From positions 248,001-312,000 of the forward strand of contig JAUTXW010002098.1 of assembly GCA_030620095.1 (NCBI GenBank): a DNA stretch of 64,000 nucleotides, written 5' to 3'. Positions 1 through 11,672 of the stretch are shown one piece after another. This stretch comes from Kuschelorhynchus macadamiae (lineage: Eukaryota > Arthropoda > Insecta > Coleoptera > Curculionidae). The translations under genes and the position numbers were made by a program. Positions within the stretch are counted from its first letter, which is position 1. Each line of letters starts with the position of its first letter. Under the pieces are notes generated by a model. It did no database searches. It saw only the letters and a program-made list of their open reading frames with translations, and was not told the origin of the DNA.

Positions 1-307
1 GTTATGCCAATATGTCAAAAACTATGACTCTCAGCAAAAATCTGAGTAATCCACTGAATTCTACGTGAAAAAATCTATAAATACCAGTTGAAACATTTTA
101 AATATATTTTACGATAGCTGAGTTACAGGGGGTGTCCGAAAATGACAAATTTTCAAAATCACCCTGTAGCACGGAAACTAAAATGGTTAGGGCAAATCTG
201 TTTGCGGCCTCTTTAGTTTCATCGAAAAGTAGCATGCGAAAACCGCATCTCTCTATCTCTACTCATAAGCTGGAAACCCCGTAAAACCTACGAAAATGGG
301 ACACCCT

Positions 308-795
308 GTACATAAAACGATATAGCTCTACAAGACATCAACTCAATAAATAGTAAAGTAGAAAAAATGCTATACTGACTATGAAAAATACTATACTGAC
401 TGAAAATTTGACATAAAATAGTGATTTTTTTTTTGGAAATTATTACATACGAAAACACATAAATTACCATAAATACATAACTATATACTATAACAACACA
501 TAGGTAAACAAAGTGAAAATCACATCATGTTTACCTATGTGTTTTTCGTGTATTTTTTTACATGACTATAAAAGTCAAATCCTTAAAATGTAAGTACATA
601 GTTTTTAATTTTTAATTGTGCATTGTTTTTCAGTTTAAAAAAGATCAATTGTATGTAATAATTTCCAAAAAAAAAATCACTATTTTATGTCAAATTTTTA
701 CAGTCAGTGTAGTATTTTTCATAGTCAGTATAGCATTTTTTCTACTTTACTTTTTATTGAGTTCATGTCTTGTAGAGCTATATCGTTTTATGTAC
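308..795. repeat. Fold-back inverted repeat
   Basis: The stretch 308-450 is repeated in reverse complement at 651-795 with only a few mismatches. Inside the loop lies a second perfect inverted pair, 495-510 against 528-543 (AACACATAGGTAAACA), so the whole piece can fold into a nested hairpin. The arms also hold two tandem copies of an AGTCAGTRTAGNATTTTT motif. Short open frames here are just the two arms read on opposite strands. I see no coding capacity; this looks like a fold-back or MITE-like repeat. Confidence 0.75.
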
Positions 796-803
796 GTCTT
801 TTA

Positions 804-842
804 GTGTCCTGAAGATGCAATAATAAATTGCGAAGCGTAGGC
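804..842 (+). ncRNA. Hammerhead-like motif (degenerate)
   Basis: CTGAAGA (809-815) is followed by an extra T, a GCAA/TTGC hairpin and GAAGCGTA in place of GAAACGTC. It is a decayed copy of the motif repeated many times further along, for example at 42981 and 54553. The broken GAAA box makes self-cleavage unlikely. Confidence 0.35.
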
Positions 843-984
843 TTTTTTGAATATTTGACTTTTCTTTTTGGACCCCTACCCCAAATTAAAAAACACAGCG
901 AAGAATTATCATATTGGATCGTTAAAACAAGACATAAAAAAATCTTATTTAATTAACTTTAGTTTTTGCAGAAAAATTAAATGT

Positions 985-1190
985 AAAAATGGGATAAACT
1001 GGTACGAATTCAACATAACGTAACAAAATGGCGATATGTGTCAAAGTAAAAACTACTTATTGAGTTTATTTTAAATTATGCCTAAAAGTTAATTGTGGCA
1101 TAGGTAGAAAGAAACTGCTAAAATATTTACAGGAGTACAATAAGATGGAACAAAATGGCGCCCAATAAAAGTGTTTGTAAGTGTATGTAA
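985..1190 (+). repeat. ATGGCGGC-type repeat copy
   Basis: It holds the phrases ACAAAATGGCG and GATGGAACAAAATGGCGCCC, separated by a spacer that aligns by eye with 17780-17960. This is the dispersed family that reaches full size at 34857, 37335, 43440 and 46260. Confidence 0.7.
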
Positions 1191-1755
1191 CACATAATAT
1201 ATACTGTGACTGTGTAATTTACCGATTTTTTTATATTATGGGATTTAACCTGATAAAACAATCTGCCAGTTCAGGAAAAATTCTCGAACTTTTACATTTA
1301 AAGTTTTTTACCTATTTCTAAAAATAAGAACTCATCCTATACTTTTACAGACAAATTAAAATAAAAAAAAATAAATTAATTAATGTCGGAAAATTACATA
1401 CGTTGTTGTTTCCATTCTTATTATTGAACATTATTTTTTCTCTAAAAAGTAGTTGAATTTTTGTATCTATATTATCAAATTTTTTATCATAAACCAACAC
1501 CGAGCTAATTTTGCCAGAGCCTTGTCACTATATGTGCATATATCTCTCATTTCAATTACCAGAGGACAACAGACGCAACAACCGGGATTTTCATATAGGT
1601 TTTTTAATTACTGCCCTTTGAATATTGGAAATATAGTAGTAATACCAACTTGGGAATGTTTATATATCATTCGGAAACTGACATTTAAAAAAAGAAATAT
1701 TCGACTTTCATGAGAGTGCTATTACGATATTTATTTGATTTGCCTTGGTTCAATT
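1191..1755. other. No recognisable feature
   Basis: AT-rich sequence. The frame at 1453-1713 has no recognisable motif and I do not support it as a gene. Confidence 0.6.
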
Positions 1756-1812
1756 CAGGGGCGGATGGGACCACCGGGTACCCGGCAAATGCCCGGTGGG
1801 CCGGTCTGTCTG
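1756..1812 (+). repeat. GC-rich CAGGGGCGGATGGG terminus (hAT-like)
   Basis: A sharply GC-rich patch starts with CAGGGGCGGATGGG and contains a CCACCGGG/CCCGGTGG hairpin. Starts of the form CAGGGNCGGACTGG are typical of a widespread group of short hAT-type elements. A relative starts at 27330. No partner end is seen nearby. Confidence 0.45.
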
Positions 1813-2158
1813 ATTTATATAAAATAAATTATTTTGCTACTTATTGTTAATCACGAAATCCACTATATCGTAGACAATTGATTCGATCAGTAATTTCAAC
1901 CAATTATATTAAATCGGTATTTATTACGCATTTTTTCTCTAGCATAGTCGATGCCGAGTGTGGATCGATAATATGCTCAGCTGTTTAGGTGGAATCGGCC
2001 GCCGTGTCGCGCCTCTATTGTCTTTTCGCATGGGCAACGTAGCATTTTATTTATTTTGTGTGCCGTGTGTATTTCTGGGAATCACCGTCTGTCTATTTTT
2101 GATTTTTGTTTGCATGTATGCGTCGGACGTCTAAACATATTGTCATAAAGTGAAAGTG
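1813..2158. other. No recognisable feature
   Basis: AT-rich flank with no open frame or repeat that I can name. Confidence 0.55.
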
Positions 2159-2215
2159 TACAAACAAACAAACAAACAAAAAGCTTTATTGCCGCAGAAA
2201 AATTTTACAATTTTA
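2159..2215 (-). mobile_element. 3' end of a non-LTR retrotransposon
   Basis: A (CAAA)n tract is followed by GCTTTATTGCCGCAGAAAA. Read on the minus strand this is an element end with an AATAAAG signal and a (TTTG)n tail, as in many insect LINEs. The same end recurs at 19931. The 5' extent is not visible. Confidence 0.45.
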
Positions 2216-2893
2216 TGGACAAAGCAAAATATATAAAAATGGAAAAACATCGAAAAGAGGAAGGGTGGTGCTTTTTTTTAAAAATGTAAATTATCAATTT
2301 AGGAGAGTAAAACACACGTTAGAATATAACATAACATTGCAAACAGAAATGAAAGATAAAAGTAAACAAACACACATGTACGAGTGAATAATTTCGATGA
2401 CATTGAAACAAAATTGCAACGACCTTAAACTCTATGTTATTATAGTTATACAAATAATTGTGATGTTAAAAAAGGTATAACACAAGTAGTATACAAACAG
2501 AATTAAATTGTTTTAAATCAATCACAAAAATAAAGTTTTAAGTGAATGTTCGACAGTTCTTTTCCCTATATAATGATTTACAAAATTCTAACGAGTTGAC
2601 ATGACTCACAAATATTTAAATAAACAACGAGTTTAGTGACAATTTAAAGAGAACTTACTGAAAAAAAAAATCATTAAGTAAAATGGTCTCTCAAATTGTA
2701 ATGACAATGAGATTTTAAATGTACTGGCAGATTGTTGTAAAGTTTTATGGCGTTGTAAATAATTGATTTTTTTATTAATTCTGTGGAAGGAATGGGAAGA
2801 TAAATATCATGCCTAGAGTTTCTGGTAGAACATCAAAGAACATCGTTTCCAAAATAAATAATATTTATGTTTTTTTGTTCCTCTATTATTTAG
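2216..2893. other. AT-rich, no clear feature
   Basis: Possibly the 3' untranslated part of the LINE end at 2159, then the intron upstream of the exon starting at 2894. No coding motif is visible. Confidence 0.45.
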
Positions 2894-3359
2894 ACCAAAC
2901 AAATAACGAATGGCTCTCTGTATACGGTCTACAAAAAGCTTATCATTTATTCGAATATACAATGGAAAAGGATAACTGTAGACAAGCTCAAAAGCACAAT
3001 GTTTTTATAAAACTAACACAACACAAAGGAAATAGAAATCTCAGAAGCAAATTGTATGACAATGAATATAAGAAAGCCTTATTTTGTTCCGTTTGTATAG
3101 CTTTCTCCGGGACAAACGAAAAGAGTGCTTTTGTAGACGTAGTGTCGGACTGGAGACATATTTATCAACTAATTCAAAAGCATTCGCGGTGTGTGGAATC
3201 GTATTTTAGATTCATGTCTGATAAAACTGTTAAAAGAGTATTTTATGCTTCAGAAGTTTAAGAAAAACAGCCTTCAACAAAAGTATTTTAAAATAGACAA
3301 GTTCTTCATAGAGTGATTGACACTCTTAAGTTGATTGGAAAAAGAGGTTTGTCATATAG
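2894..3359 (+). pseudogene. TTF-type zinc finger exon of a hAT/DUF4371 gene
   Basis: The translation around 2990-3230 carries the TTF-type zinc finger of insect hAT-derived proteins often named zinc finger MYM-type 1-like: FCSVCIAFSG, then SDWRHIYQ and a His/Cys pair. An acceptor-like TTATTTAG lies just before 2894 and a strong donor, AG|GTAAGT, at 3360. Between them the reading changes frame after a TAA at 3259-3261 and goes on with QVLHRVIDTLKLIGKRGLSYR-like sequence, which normally precedes DUF4371. The exon continues at 6188, where DUF4371 begins. It is a fossil, either of a transposon or of a domesticated gene, with its intron positions still readable. Confidence 0.65.
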
Positions 3360-3510
3360 GTAAGTTCCAGTTGAATATGGGTTTCTCAGGTTTGTTTTGT
3401 TTTTATTTCGCTAATCTATGAATCTAAAGCTATTTAAAGCTTCTATTTCGAATAGGTGAGGTATAACAGGGTAATATGTTAAATATTTATATTGATAATT
3501 AGGCCTATGT

Positions 3511-5910
3511 CAGCTATGTCAAACGTGCGGAACGCGGGCCGCATGCGGCCCAATGAGCAGTTTTCTACGGCCTAAATCAGTTTTGAAAACAGCGCGCCGC
3601 TGCAACAAAGATTGGTATAATAAAATGTACAATTATACATAGTGCCATCTATATTTAGGAGGATGAACTACACATACTCAACCTAAAGCCAAATCCTACA
3701 TAGACACGGATATCATCCTTATAAAATATTGCCAGTGCAGCAAAAACACAGATATCTATAAAACTAAAAGACTATAATACTGTAATTATATGTTAGCCAG
3801 AAAAAAGTTCGACTATGATTTGTAAAATGTAATTTTCCAATAACTATTAGTACTTCTGAATTTGTGCGATCATGTGGTTCTGTTTAATATCGTAGTGATT
3901 ACCTTAAATTTGTTTTATTGTTGATTTGTTATATTTTGTTGTCACTCTATAATTATATTGTAATTTATATAGACAAATATTAAATATTTATATTTAACAA
4001 TATTACTGTTTTTGTTAAATATGCATAAATGCATAAATAAGTATGTAGGATTTTTCCTCTTCTGTATAACCTATTTTACAACTATTTCCTTTTGACGGCT
4101 AAATACCTTTTAATTAATATTAAAGACGTTTGAATATTTCGCTTTGTTTTGTTTTTTGTCCATGGCCACTGTGGTTTCGTAAACCCAAATCTGAAATTAT
4201 CGCGATTTTTAAACGTAAATATTTCAAAAACTACTGCACCAAACACAGACATATTATACATTTTTGAAATAAGCAAAAAAAGAAAATAAATCTCTCCTTC
4301 AAGCGAGTTACGTACTGTCGGAAATGATCGCAAAACACTCAAAACCATTTGTTGAAGGTGAATTTATAAAAGAGTTCCTTGTAAAAGCAGCGGAAATTGT
4401 AAGTCCCGGGAGCGTGAAGGCATTTCAAAATATCCTTGTCCCGGAATACTGTCGCTGAAAGAGTTACTGAGTTGGCTGCCAATATAAGTGATCAGATAAA
4501 AACAAAATCAGACTCTTTCATTGCATTTTCTATTGCCTGTGACGAAAGTACGGATGTGTGTGGTGTGGCGCAACTAGCTGTTTTTCTTCGCGCGGTTGAT
4601 ATAGATATCAATGTGTATGAAGAATTACTGGAATTAGTACCATTGCATGATACAATAACTGGGAAGGATATTTTCAATGCTGTTTATGGACTTCTCCAAA
4701 GTACAATTTAGATTTGTCAAAACTGTGTTCCGTCGCAATAGACGGAGCTCCTTCAATGACTGGAGTAAAAAATGGCTTCGTTAAAATATTACAGACAAGG
4801 ATTAGAGAAACGGGCAGTGACAAACCAAATTTTCATCATATTCATTGTATAATCCACCCAGAAACTTTATGCTCAAAAGTGACCAAGTTGGAAAGTGTTT
4901 TAAAGTTAGTGAAAAAAATTATAAACTTCATAAGGCCACGAGGCCTTAATCAGCGACAGTTTTCTGCATTTTTACGTGATTTAGAAAGCAAGTATACTGG
5001 TTTACTATATTATGCAGAGGTGCGATGGCTTTCGTGTTCTATGGTACTCGACCGGTTTTGGAAACTCAAAGAAGAAATATGCGTTTTCATGGAAACAAAA
5101 GTTGAAGATGTCAGCTTATTATGCGATATAACTTTTTTACAAGATCTTTCATTTATGGTAGATATCACAAAACACTTGTCGGACTTAAATACGAAATTGC
5201 AAGGACTACGTCAAGTTATTAAAGATATGCATGATCATGTGAAAGCTTTCAATTTTTAAGATGATGTGGGAAAAACAGTGAGCAGAGGATAATCTGTCAC
5301 ATTTTATGACTTGTAAGGCATATCAGGAAAGCACAAGTGTCCCAATATCATGCAAAATATATTCAGAGAAAATGAGAAGCCTTCTGGCAGAATTTGAGAA
5401 GCTTTTTCAGGATTTTAAGACCTAAGAAAACAAATTTTTCTCTATTTACTGGTCTCTTCACTATCGATATTGATAAAGTACCCCCTCACTTATCACTTAC
5501 GCAAATAAAAGTAATTGAGATTCAGTGTCACACCCATTTAAAATAAAAAGTTGATAGTGTTGGACATTCGAATTTTATAAGTATTTGCCTGTTCAATACC
5601 AAGAAATGAGAAACTGAACAACTATTTTCTTTGATGAAAGGAGACAAATCTCCCGCAAGATCGTGATTGACGGACGCACACAAATAGACAACTTAATTAA
5701 AGATAAAAATATCTGGCAAAAGAATTTAATGTTTGTAGTTTTTTGTAATGTTCTTTTTATTGGAAATTTAATAAACAGACTTGTCCTATAATAGTACTTT
5801 TTCTCAAGATTTTCAGTAGTTTGCCTTCTTTAAGATAAGATTTTGCGGCTCACCTAGTCGATGGTCTTCATGTTTTTGGCCCACCAGTGACTTTGTGTTT
5901 GACATGGCTG
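3511..5910 (+). mobile_element. Complete hAT element with 8-bp target duplication
   Basis: The element starts CAGCTATGTCAAAC (3511-3524) and ends with its reverse complement GTTTGACATGGCTG (5897-5910), 13 of 14 matching. It is flanked by the same 8 bases, GCCTATGT, at 3503-3510 and 5911-5918. An 8-bp duplication is the hAT signature. Inside is a broken transposase (4321-5640) and a GC-rich start at 3523-3600. It lies in the intron between the exons at 2894-3359 and 6188-6537. Confidence 0.85.
4321..5640 (+). pseudogene. hAT transposase, ZBED5/GTF2IRD2-like
   Basis: Three frames together give a hAT-type transposase. The first part (4321-4440) has AKHSKPFVEGEFIKEF. The second (4436-4711) has AFSIACDESTD with the first catalytic Asp. 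The third (4714-5259) has CSVAIDGAPSMTG with the second Asp, then HHIHCIIHPE and VRWLS. Frameshifts lie near 4438 and 4705, and stops follow 5259. Remnants such as FQDFKT continue to about 5640. The C-terminal dimerisation part is not recognisable. The layout resembles the ZBED5/GTF2IRD2-related group. It cannot be functional as it stands. Confidence 0.75.
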
Positions 5911-5916
5911 GCCTAT

Positions 5917-6043
5917 GTTGTATCACTCTCTGCTTTTTTTAACGGTAACGGTAGCGGTATAAGAAAATTTGACAGACAAGATGCGTATTATATGTCACTT
6001 TCTGTTATAATGCTTCCGTTAAAATAACAGAAAGTGATACAAC
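5917..6043. repeat. Short inverted-repeat (MITE-like) hairpin
   Basis: GTTGTATCACTCTCTGC (5917 onward) is mirrored by ACAGAAAGTGATACAAC ending at 6043, with AACGG/CCGTT further in. No coding sequence. It touches the right target duplication of the hAT element. Confidence 0.55.
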
Positions 6044-6187
6044 ATTGGTCAATAGCTGGCTCGTTGTATCTTTCTGTTATGAATTTTTAAAGAGTGTCTA
6101 CAAAAGATATCTTTGATATCCTTTAAGGCACTTTTACATTTAGATCTAAAACTATTCCAACAATAATTACAATATTAATTATTTTAG

Positions 6188-6537
6188 AGGCAAGATGCAT
6201 GAAGCTGCTTTTACATTAAAAATTTTAATGATGGTAAAGACCAAGGCACTTTTTTGGAGATAATTTTGTTACTTTCAAAACACGACATTATCCTTAAAAA
6301 TCATTTGGATAATGTGATTGAGCGTAACCAACATTATAAAGATAGAGGTCTTACGAAGAAAGCAGGAGATTTCGTGACATTCGTATCAAAATCTACTTTA
6401 AATGTACTTATCAACATCATAACTGTCTTTATCAAGAAAATAATTTGCAAGCAGATCCTAGAAAGTGGAATGTTTCCTGTGGAAGTTGAGACTACGCAGA
6501 ATATTTCAGTGAAGGATCAATACTCTGTAGTTATCAG
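6188..6537 (+). pseudogene. DUF4371 exon of the TTF/hAT gene
   Basis: This exon continues the reading begun at 2894-3359. An acceptor (TTTTAG) ends at 6187 and a donor (CAG|GTAAAT) starts at 6538. The translation has LLSKHDIILKNHL, FVTFVSKSTLNVL and a VEVETTQNISVKDQ stretch that corresponds to the first catalytic region of DUF4371 hAT proteins. One base is missing in an A run near 6225, which shifts the frame before FLEIILLLSK. Downstream exons are not found. Together with the first exon it shows that the 2.4 kb hAT element landed in an intron. Confidence 0.65.
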
Positions 6538-7064
6538 GTAAATTATAAAATAAACATTACCTGTTACAAGTATCTTGCGAACGCAGTTTTTCAATTTTAA
6601 AATATTATTATAGTATTATTAACGAACTAGCTGGATCAAGTAGCCTATTGCGCAGGTTGTTAAGTTACTACCTTTTATCGTAACAAACAGAGGGAGGGGA
6701 TTAGGTTTGTTTTTAATACATCGAAACTTTTTATTGTTACTTCTTATAATAGGTAGTAATTTATTTATTAGCTTTAGTAGTTTGTTTACTAACTATTATT
6801 ATAGTATAATGAGTTACGACGTAGGGCTCTTTATAAAAAACATTGAGGATTTTACGCAGATTTTATAAAAATAATATAATATAAGGTGTTCCATTAAAAA
6901 AAATCCTTTTATAACAGAAAAACGGTAAACTTGGCAGCAATGCGGATCAGGCGTAATTTCATACCTAAGTGTACATATTTTCATTAAATTCAGGTAAGTG
7001 GTACCTGCGATATTGCGCCGTTCGTTTAATTCTGTTAAACGGCGTATACGAGTATAGATAATTG
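6538..7064. other. No recognisable feature
   Basis: AT-rich sequence. TATAAGGTGTTCCATT near 6880 resembles the terminal phrase of decayed mariner-type repeats, but no partner is clear. Confidence 0.5.
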
Positions 7065-7175
7065 GCGTTATTTGTTCATGTTCCTTGAACGAGGGAATTC
7101 ATTTTATATCGAGGGATGTTCTGGAAATAGGCCTATGCGGATCTTTATTTAGATATGGCAAATTAATCCTAGGCG
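7065..7175 (+). repeat. Dispersed repeat, copy 1
   Basis: The segment around CATGTTCCTTGAACGA and ATAGGCCTATG matches 16385-16490 in the same orientation by eye. Family unknown. Confidence 0.55.
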
Positions 7176-9347
7176 GCTAACCAAACATAACACCATCTAA
7201 ATTAGTCTCTTGTTTACATTGATTTTGCCTTATGTAATTACGATGTAATATAATGTACATAACACCTTACCGCAGGTTTGTTTCAATATTAATATAATCT
7301 GTTATCCTTCTTTATTTGCGTATGACACCCAAATTGCTTCGCAAGTAATAATATTCTTGTTGAGACAAGGCTGTAAATCAGGCTTTATGTCTGGAATGTC
7401 GTCTAATTAATACAATGAAATTTAATCTTCTTTGAATCTCTTGCAGATTAAAATAGAGCTTATATCATAGGAACTTTTATTTTAATTTTCCTAAATTTAC
7501 AAAGTTATTTAAATTCAAATAAAATATTTAAATACGTTTTTTAGTATGATAAAAACATATATATTTATTTTGTACTTTCCTACAACTATATGGTAGATTT
7601 AAATAAAAAAGCAAATTATTTTGTTTTTCTTTATTAACTAGATTTAAATAAGTTAAGGGTACTCCAGTATTTCGAACCCTTGTAACGGAATAGATGACTA
7701 TAGCAATAGAATAGAGTACATACATTCTTAATTTATTTTTTTAAAAAGACATTTTTAAAATGCAATAGTCGTTTCTCATGACAAATGCTAAAAATCAAAG
7801 AAGTCGTTAAAGTAAAGCTATCTAATATTAGTTCTGAGAGTTTTTAAAAGCTAAACAGAATAATAAATAGCACTTATCTCTAATGCTAACTTTTAGATTG
7901 TGCAGCCTTATATAAACCAGTCAAGTTGCACTCGACGATACATCTTTAAAAGTCTAAGGTTATCATATGGTCCTATTCGAGGGAAGATTTCTTTGCCCGC
8001 TTTCATTTAAGTTAAAACTAATAATAATTGAAACATTTCATTTGGTTTAATTCAATTATAATAAATTGTCAATTTACTATGTTAGAAATACAATGGAATA
8101 TTTTATAATAGAAGGCATTTCAAAAATTCCATGTTTTTTTTTGGAAAGCATTGTTTCCCTTCAAGAAAGAATGGCTGAGAGGGTTTTTCTTTGCTTGTCT
8201 TTTTTTTGCTATGGTCTTTTTGATCCAGAATGCTTAAAGGTTAGTTTAAGTTTTAGACATTTATATAGAAGGTACTTTTATATTATTTAGACGGAAATGC
8301 AATTATATTTGAATTTAATACAATAATAGAACTTGCGGCGAAACACTTTAATCTCAGGGCAGTATTAGGATTTAGGGCGGGTTTCTGGAGGTAAACGACA
8401 ATGGTCTATACTGAACTTCTTCTATATTGAAGCCGCTCTTTATTTTTCTACAATCTAATTCGAAGAAATACACATTAGAAAAGAAAAGTATGTGCGAAAA
8501 TAGTAATAATGAACAAATAGTTATATAGAGGTCAATTAATCATGATAAATATCTTACCAAATTCGACTAAGCACACAGTAACTCCAAAAAATACGCGAGC
8601 ACTTCTTTAACACCAAAAAGGTTCGAAAATAGATATAGATCTTAAAGAAAAATGTGACTTAGCTCACTTATAAAACAGTACTTCTTACTCCAAGAAGGTA
8701 AATCAGTTTATTTTAGGGGAATACAAAAAATGCAGCACACCAATGGGGACAGTTCTTGTCAAATTAGGTGTCGACCTTTTTTCTGATTTCTAAAACAAAA
8801 GTTAGTCTGTGTCAAAGTTCTAGTAGTTACAGTTGATTGTAAATTATTCTTTTGTGGTTTATGGGGCTTTACATATACAGTGGGTTGTCAAAGTTAAGGG
8901 GTTATCAAAGATAATTTATATCGATTTTAGATTTATTTGGAGAGTAATTATTACGTATTTTCAAGCGTTAAATTTTTGGATTAATTAGAGATTTTCATTT
9001 TCTTTTTCTTTTGTTGTTTTGGGGAATCTAGAAAATGACGGAGAACGCCGTCATTTTTTAGATTCTAATTTAGGTTTGTTAATTTTTTTGTTATTAATTG
9101 TAAGCATTATTTGTATAATATGTGTTAGAAATTTAACTTGTTTTTAAAGAATCAAATATTTTATTTAAATAAACCACCTGTTAGTTAAAATATCTATATT
9201 CAAGAAGAAGAAACCAACGTTGTTGCAGTTTGCTGTTGTTCGAGATATATGTGCTGTGTGGGCGCTGAAGTCGTGAGATAAGACATTTATTCTAACAATT
9301 ATATTTGATAACATTGTAAGTTATAATTTACGAAGAAACCTACAGAG
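7176..9347. other. Gene-poor AT-rich stretch
   Basis: No coding, transposase or RT motif seen in either direction. Frames at 7528-7725 and 8066-8290 are low-complexity. The one structured item is the hairpin at 9024-9065. Confidence 0.5.
9024..9065. repeat. 18-bp stem hairpin
   Basis: GAATCTAGAAAATGACGG (9024-9041) and CCGTCATTTTTTAGATTC (9048-9065) pair at 17 of 18 positions around a 6-base loop. Function unknown; it could be the end of a mobile element. Confidence 0.6.
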
Positions 9348-9449
9348 TACAGGGTTATTTTTTTATAATTTGCCATCCCTGAGAGGCTTATTTTTTTCAA
9401 GATGCAAAGAAATGGTTCCTACGAAAGTTGTAGAGAATTTCCTGAAGAT

Positions 9450-9450
<1 letters not shown>
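9348..9450 (+). repeat. Dispersed repeat (TACAGGGTTATTTTTT type), copy 1
   Basis: It begins TACAGGGTTATTTTTTT and runs through AAATGGTTCCTACGAAAG. The same sequence lies in reverse at 16058-16172. It is probably a mariner-type terminal repeat. Confidence 0.6.

Positions 9451-9453
<3 letters not shown>

Positions 9454-9516
<63 letters not shown>
9454..9516. repeat. (TA)n microsatellite
   Basis: Uninterrupted TA dinucleotides directly abut the left arm of the PLE at 9517. Confidence 0.95.
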
Positions 9517-9518
<2 letters not shown>

Positions 9519-9583
9519 AAGAGGTTTTATTTCGGGTCTAGCGGTCCATGGGAAAAAAAAAGAAGAAACTCTTTTTATCTTAA

Positions 9584-9628
9584 GTGCTCAATATTTCGCC
9601 AATGTTTATTAGCTTCATCAGGAGCAAC
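9584..9628 (-). ncRNA. Hammerhead-like motif in PLE left arm
   Basis: Read on the minus strand: TTGCTC, CTGATGA, one extra A, GCTAA/TTGGC hairpin, GAA, self-complementary ATAT, T, then GAGCA. TGCTC and GAGCA can form stem I. All core boxes are present; the extra base before stem II departs from the canonical hammerhead. Confidence 0.45.
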
Positions 9629-9989
9629 TACAAAAATTATAAAGAATAGGTCCAATTAGAATTATAACATTTTAATGACAATCAAAAGAATAAAATTTTG
9701 CCTAGATATACATAGTCAATACATACTTAAAAATTACTTACAAGATGGTAGAGTCAATAATTTTTAAATTTTAACATTTCTACGTTACAACAGCTCAAAT
9801 AATGTGGCGTTTTTAATGATAATATTCATGTCCCAGCAGTTGAATTGCAAAAAAGGAGAACAAAACATATTAGCTACACAAGCCTTATCTAGATGTTAAT
9901 AAATTGTACGAGTTGAACTATTCTACGGTGTGCATTTAAAAAGTATTGTTACATAAAGTTTAAAAGATTGCAATAAATATTGCTCAGCT

Positions 9990-11170
9990 GGTATCTGATT
10001 TATAATTAATGCTATTTTTGTTCTTTTTCATGTGGTACATTTCCAAGAATAACCTTTTTTGTAATTCGATTCCATCTCTAAAATTTTAACATTGGAAAAA
10101 TCAAAATTGTGGCCTGTTTTTTGATTGTGTTCAGCCAATGTACAAGAGATTTTTCCTAAGCGGCAATCACTTTTGTGGCCGGTTATTCTTTGTCTAAGTC
10201 ACTGAGATGTTTGCCCGATATACTGTCCATCACATTCCATGCAGGACAACTGATACATAACGTTACTATTAAATAATAAGGGTGTTTGATCTTTGACCCT
10301 AGAGAATAGATTAAAGTTTTTTATTGTATTATATTTTGCTATTTTTATGTGTGGAAAATCTTTGAATAATTTTGCAATATTATTAGTTAGGCCAGTTATA
10401 AATGGTAGTTTTCTATATTTAAGCTCAAGCGGTTGAACCTCTTCTGTAGGGCCATCATATGTATTTGAATTATAAATTAGTTTTTTTAGAATATGTTTCG
10501 GATACCCATTATTTAAAAATATCCCTAATAGCTTTTTTAAGTTGTCTTGTAAAAACGAATCATCAGATATATGCATTACCCTGTTTTTCATGGCTATTAC
10601 TGTATAATATTTTTGATTCTTTGGGTGGTTAGAGAAATAATTTAAAGATCTAGTGGATGCTGTTGGTTTCTGATACCAATTCTAGTTCCTAATTAGCTTA
10701 GTGTCCAAAAATGGTACACTACGTTGGTTTTCTTTTTCAATAGTAAACTGAATATTTTTGTGAAATGAGTTTAAATATTCCAAAATAAGTTCTGTACTGT
10801 TCTCCGGTACCAAACAAATTACATCGTATTACAGGTATTTATATATACAAAGTATCTGAAATGGCAAATTGGGGATAACACTGCTAAATAAATTATCTAA
10901 AACTATTGTTGCAAGAATAAGGCTTATGGGTGCGCCCATAGGGGTGTCAAAAATTTGTTTATAGAACCTATTATTAAAATTAAAGTAAGTGTTGTTAAAG
11001 ATAAATTTGATTAAATTTATGAAATTGTGTGGTGAATTTCTTAATTGTTTCCCATTTAGTGTTTAAGATGTCAATTACTAAATTACAGGGAATATTAGTA
11101 AATAAAGACACAACATCTAACGAGACTAATACATAGTTATTAGGTATCTCTTGTGCATTGGCTCAACACA
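9990..11170 (-). pseudogene. PLE reverse transcriptase and GIY-YIG endonuclease
   Basis: Read from 11170 downward, the broken frames give RT motif A (VSLDVVSLFTNIP), motif B (TPMGAPIS) and a degenerate motif C near 10830, where the usual DD pair is lost (a TAA and YDVICLVPE). Then comes an open stretch (10199-10591) ending in YQLSCMECDGQYIGQTSQ, the start of a GIY-YIG nuclease domain with its Cys pair. A TGA stop follows. The rest of the nuclease continues in the same frame into the left arm. RT plus C-terminal GIY-YIG is the defining PLE layout. Several stops and frameshifts make it inactive. Confidence 0.8.
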
Positions 11171-11352
11171 ATCAAAAAATAGGCCACAATTTTGACTTTT
11201 CCAATGTTAAAATTTTAGAGATGGAATCGAATTACAAAAAAAGGTTATTCTTGGAAATGTACCACATAAAAAAGAACAAAAATTGCATTAATTATAGATC
11301 AGATACCAATCAGCTAAGCAATATTTATTATAATTTTTTAAACTTTATGTAA
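11158..11352 (+). pseudogene. Inverted duplicate of PLE C-terminus
   Basis: The 64-residue frame (AQHNQKIGHNFDFSN and on) is the C-terminal end of the GIY-YIG protein. It is the plus-strand copy of the sequence read on the minus strand at about 9960-10150, and belongs to the inverted arm rather than to a gene of its own. Confidence 0.75.
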
Positions 11353-11672
11353 CAATACTTTTTAAATGCACACCGTAGAATAGTTCAACTCGTACAATTT
11401 TTTAACATCTAGATAAGGCTTGTGTAGCTAATATGTTTTGTTCTCCTTTTTTGCAATTCAACTGCTGGGACATGAATATTATCATTAAAAACGCCACATT
11501 ATTTGAGCTGTTGTAACGTAGAAATGTTAAAATTTTAAAATTATTGACTCTACCATCTTGTAAGTAATTTTTAAGTATGTATTGACTATGTATATCTAGG
11601 CAAAATTTTATTCTTTTGATTATCATTATAATGTTATAATTCTAATTGGACCTATTCTTTATAATTTTTGTA

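Noticed and set aside
804..842. Active hammerhead ribozyme
   Set aside because: The GAAA box is GAAG, so listed only as a degenerate relative.
9370..9659. Open frames with Tyr-Ile repeats (also at 54253, 56850, 59062, 60067 and 62198)
   Set aside because: They are (TA)n microsatellites read as protein, not genes.
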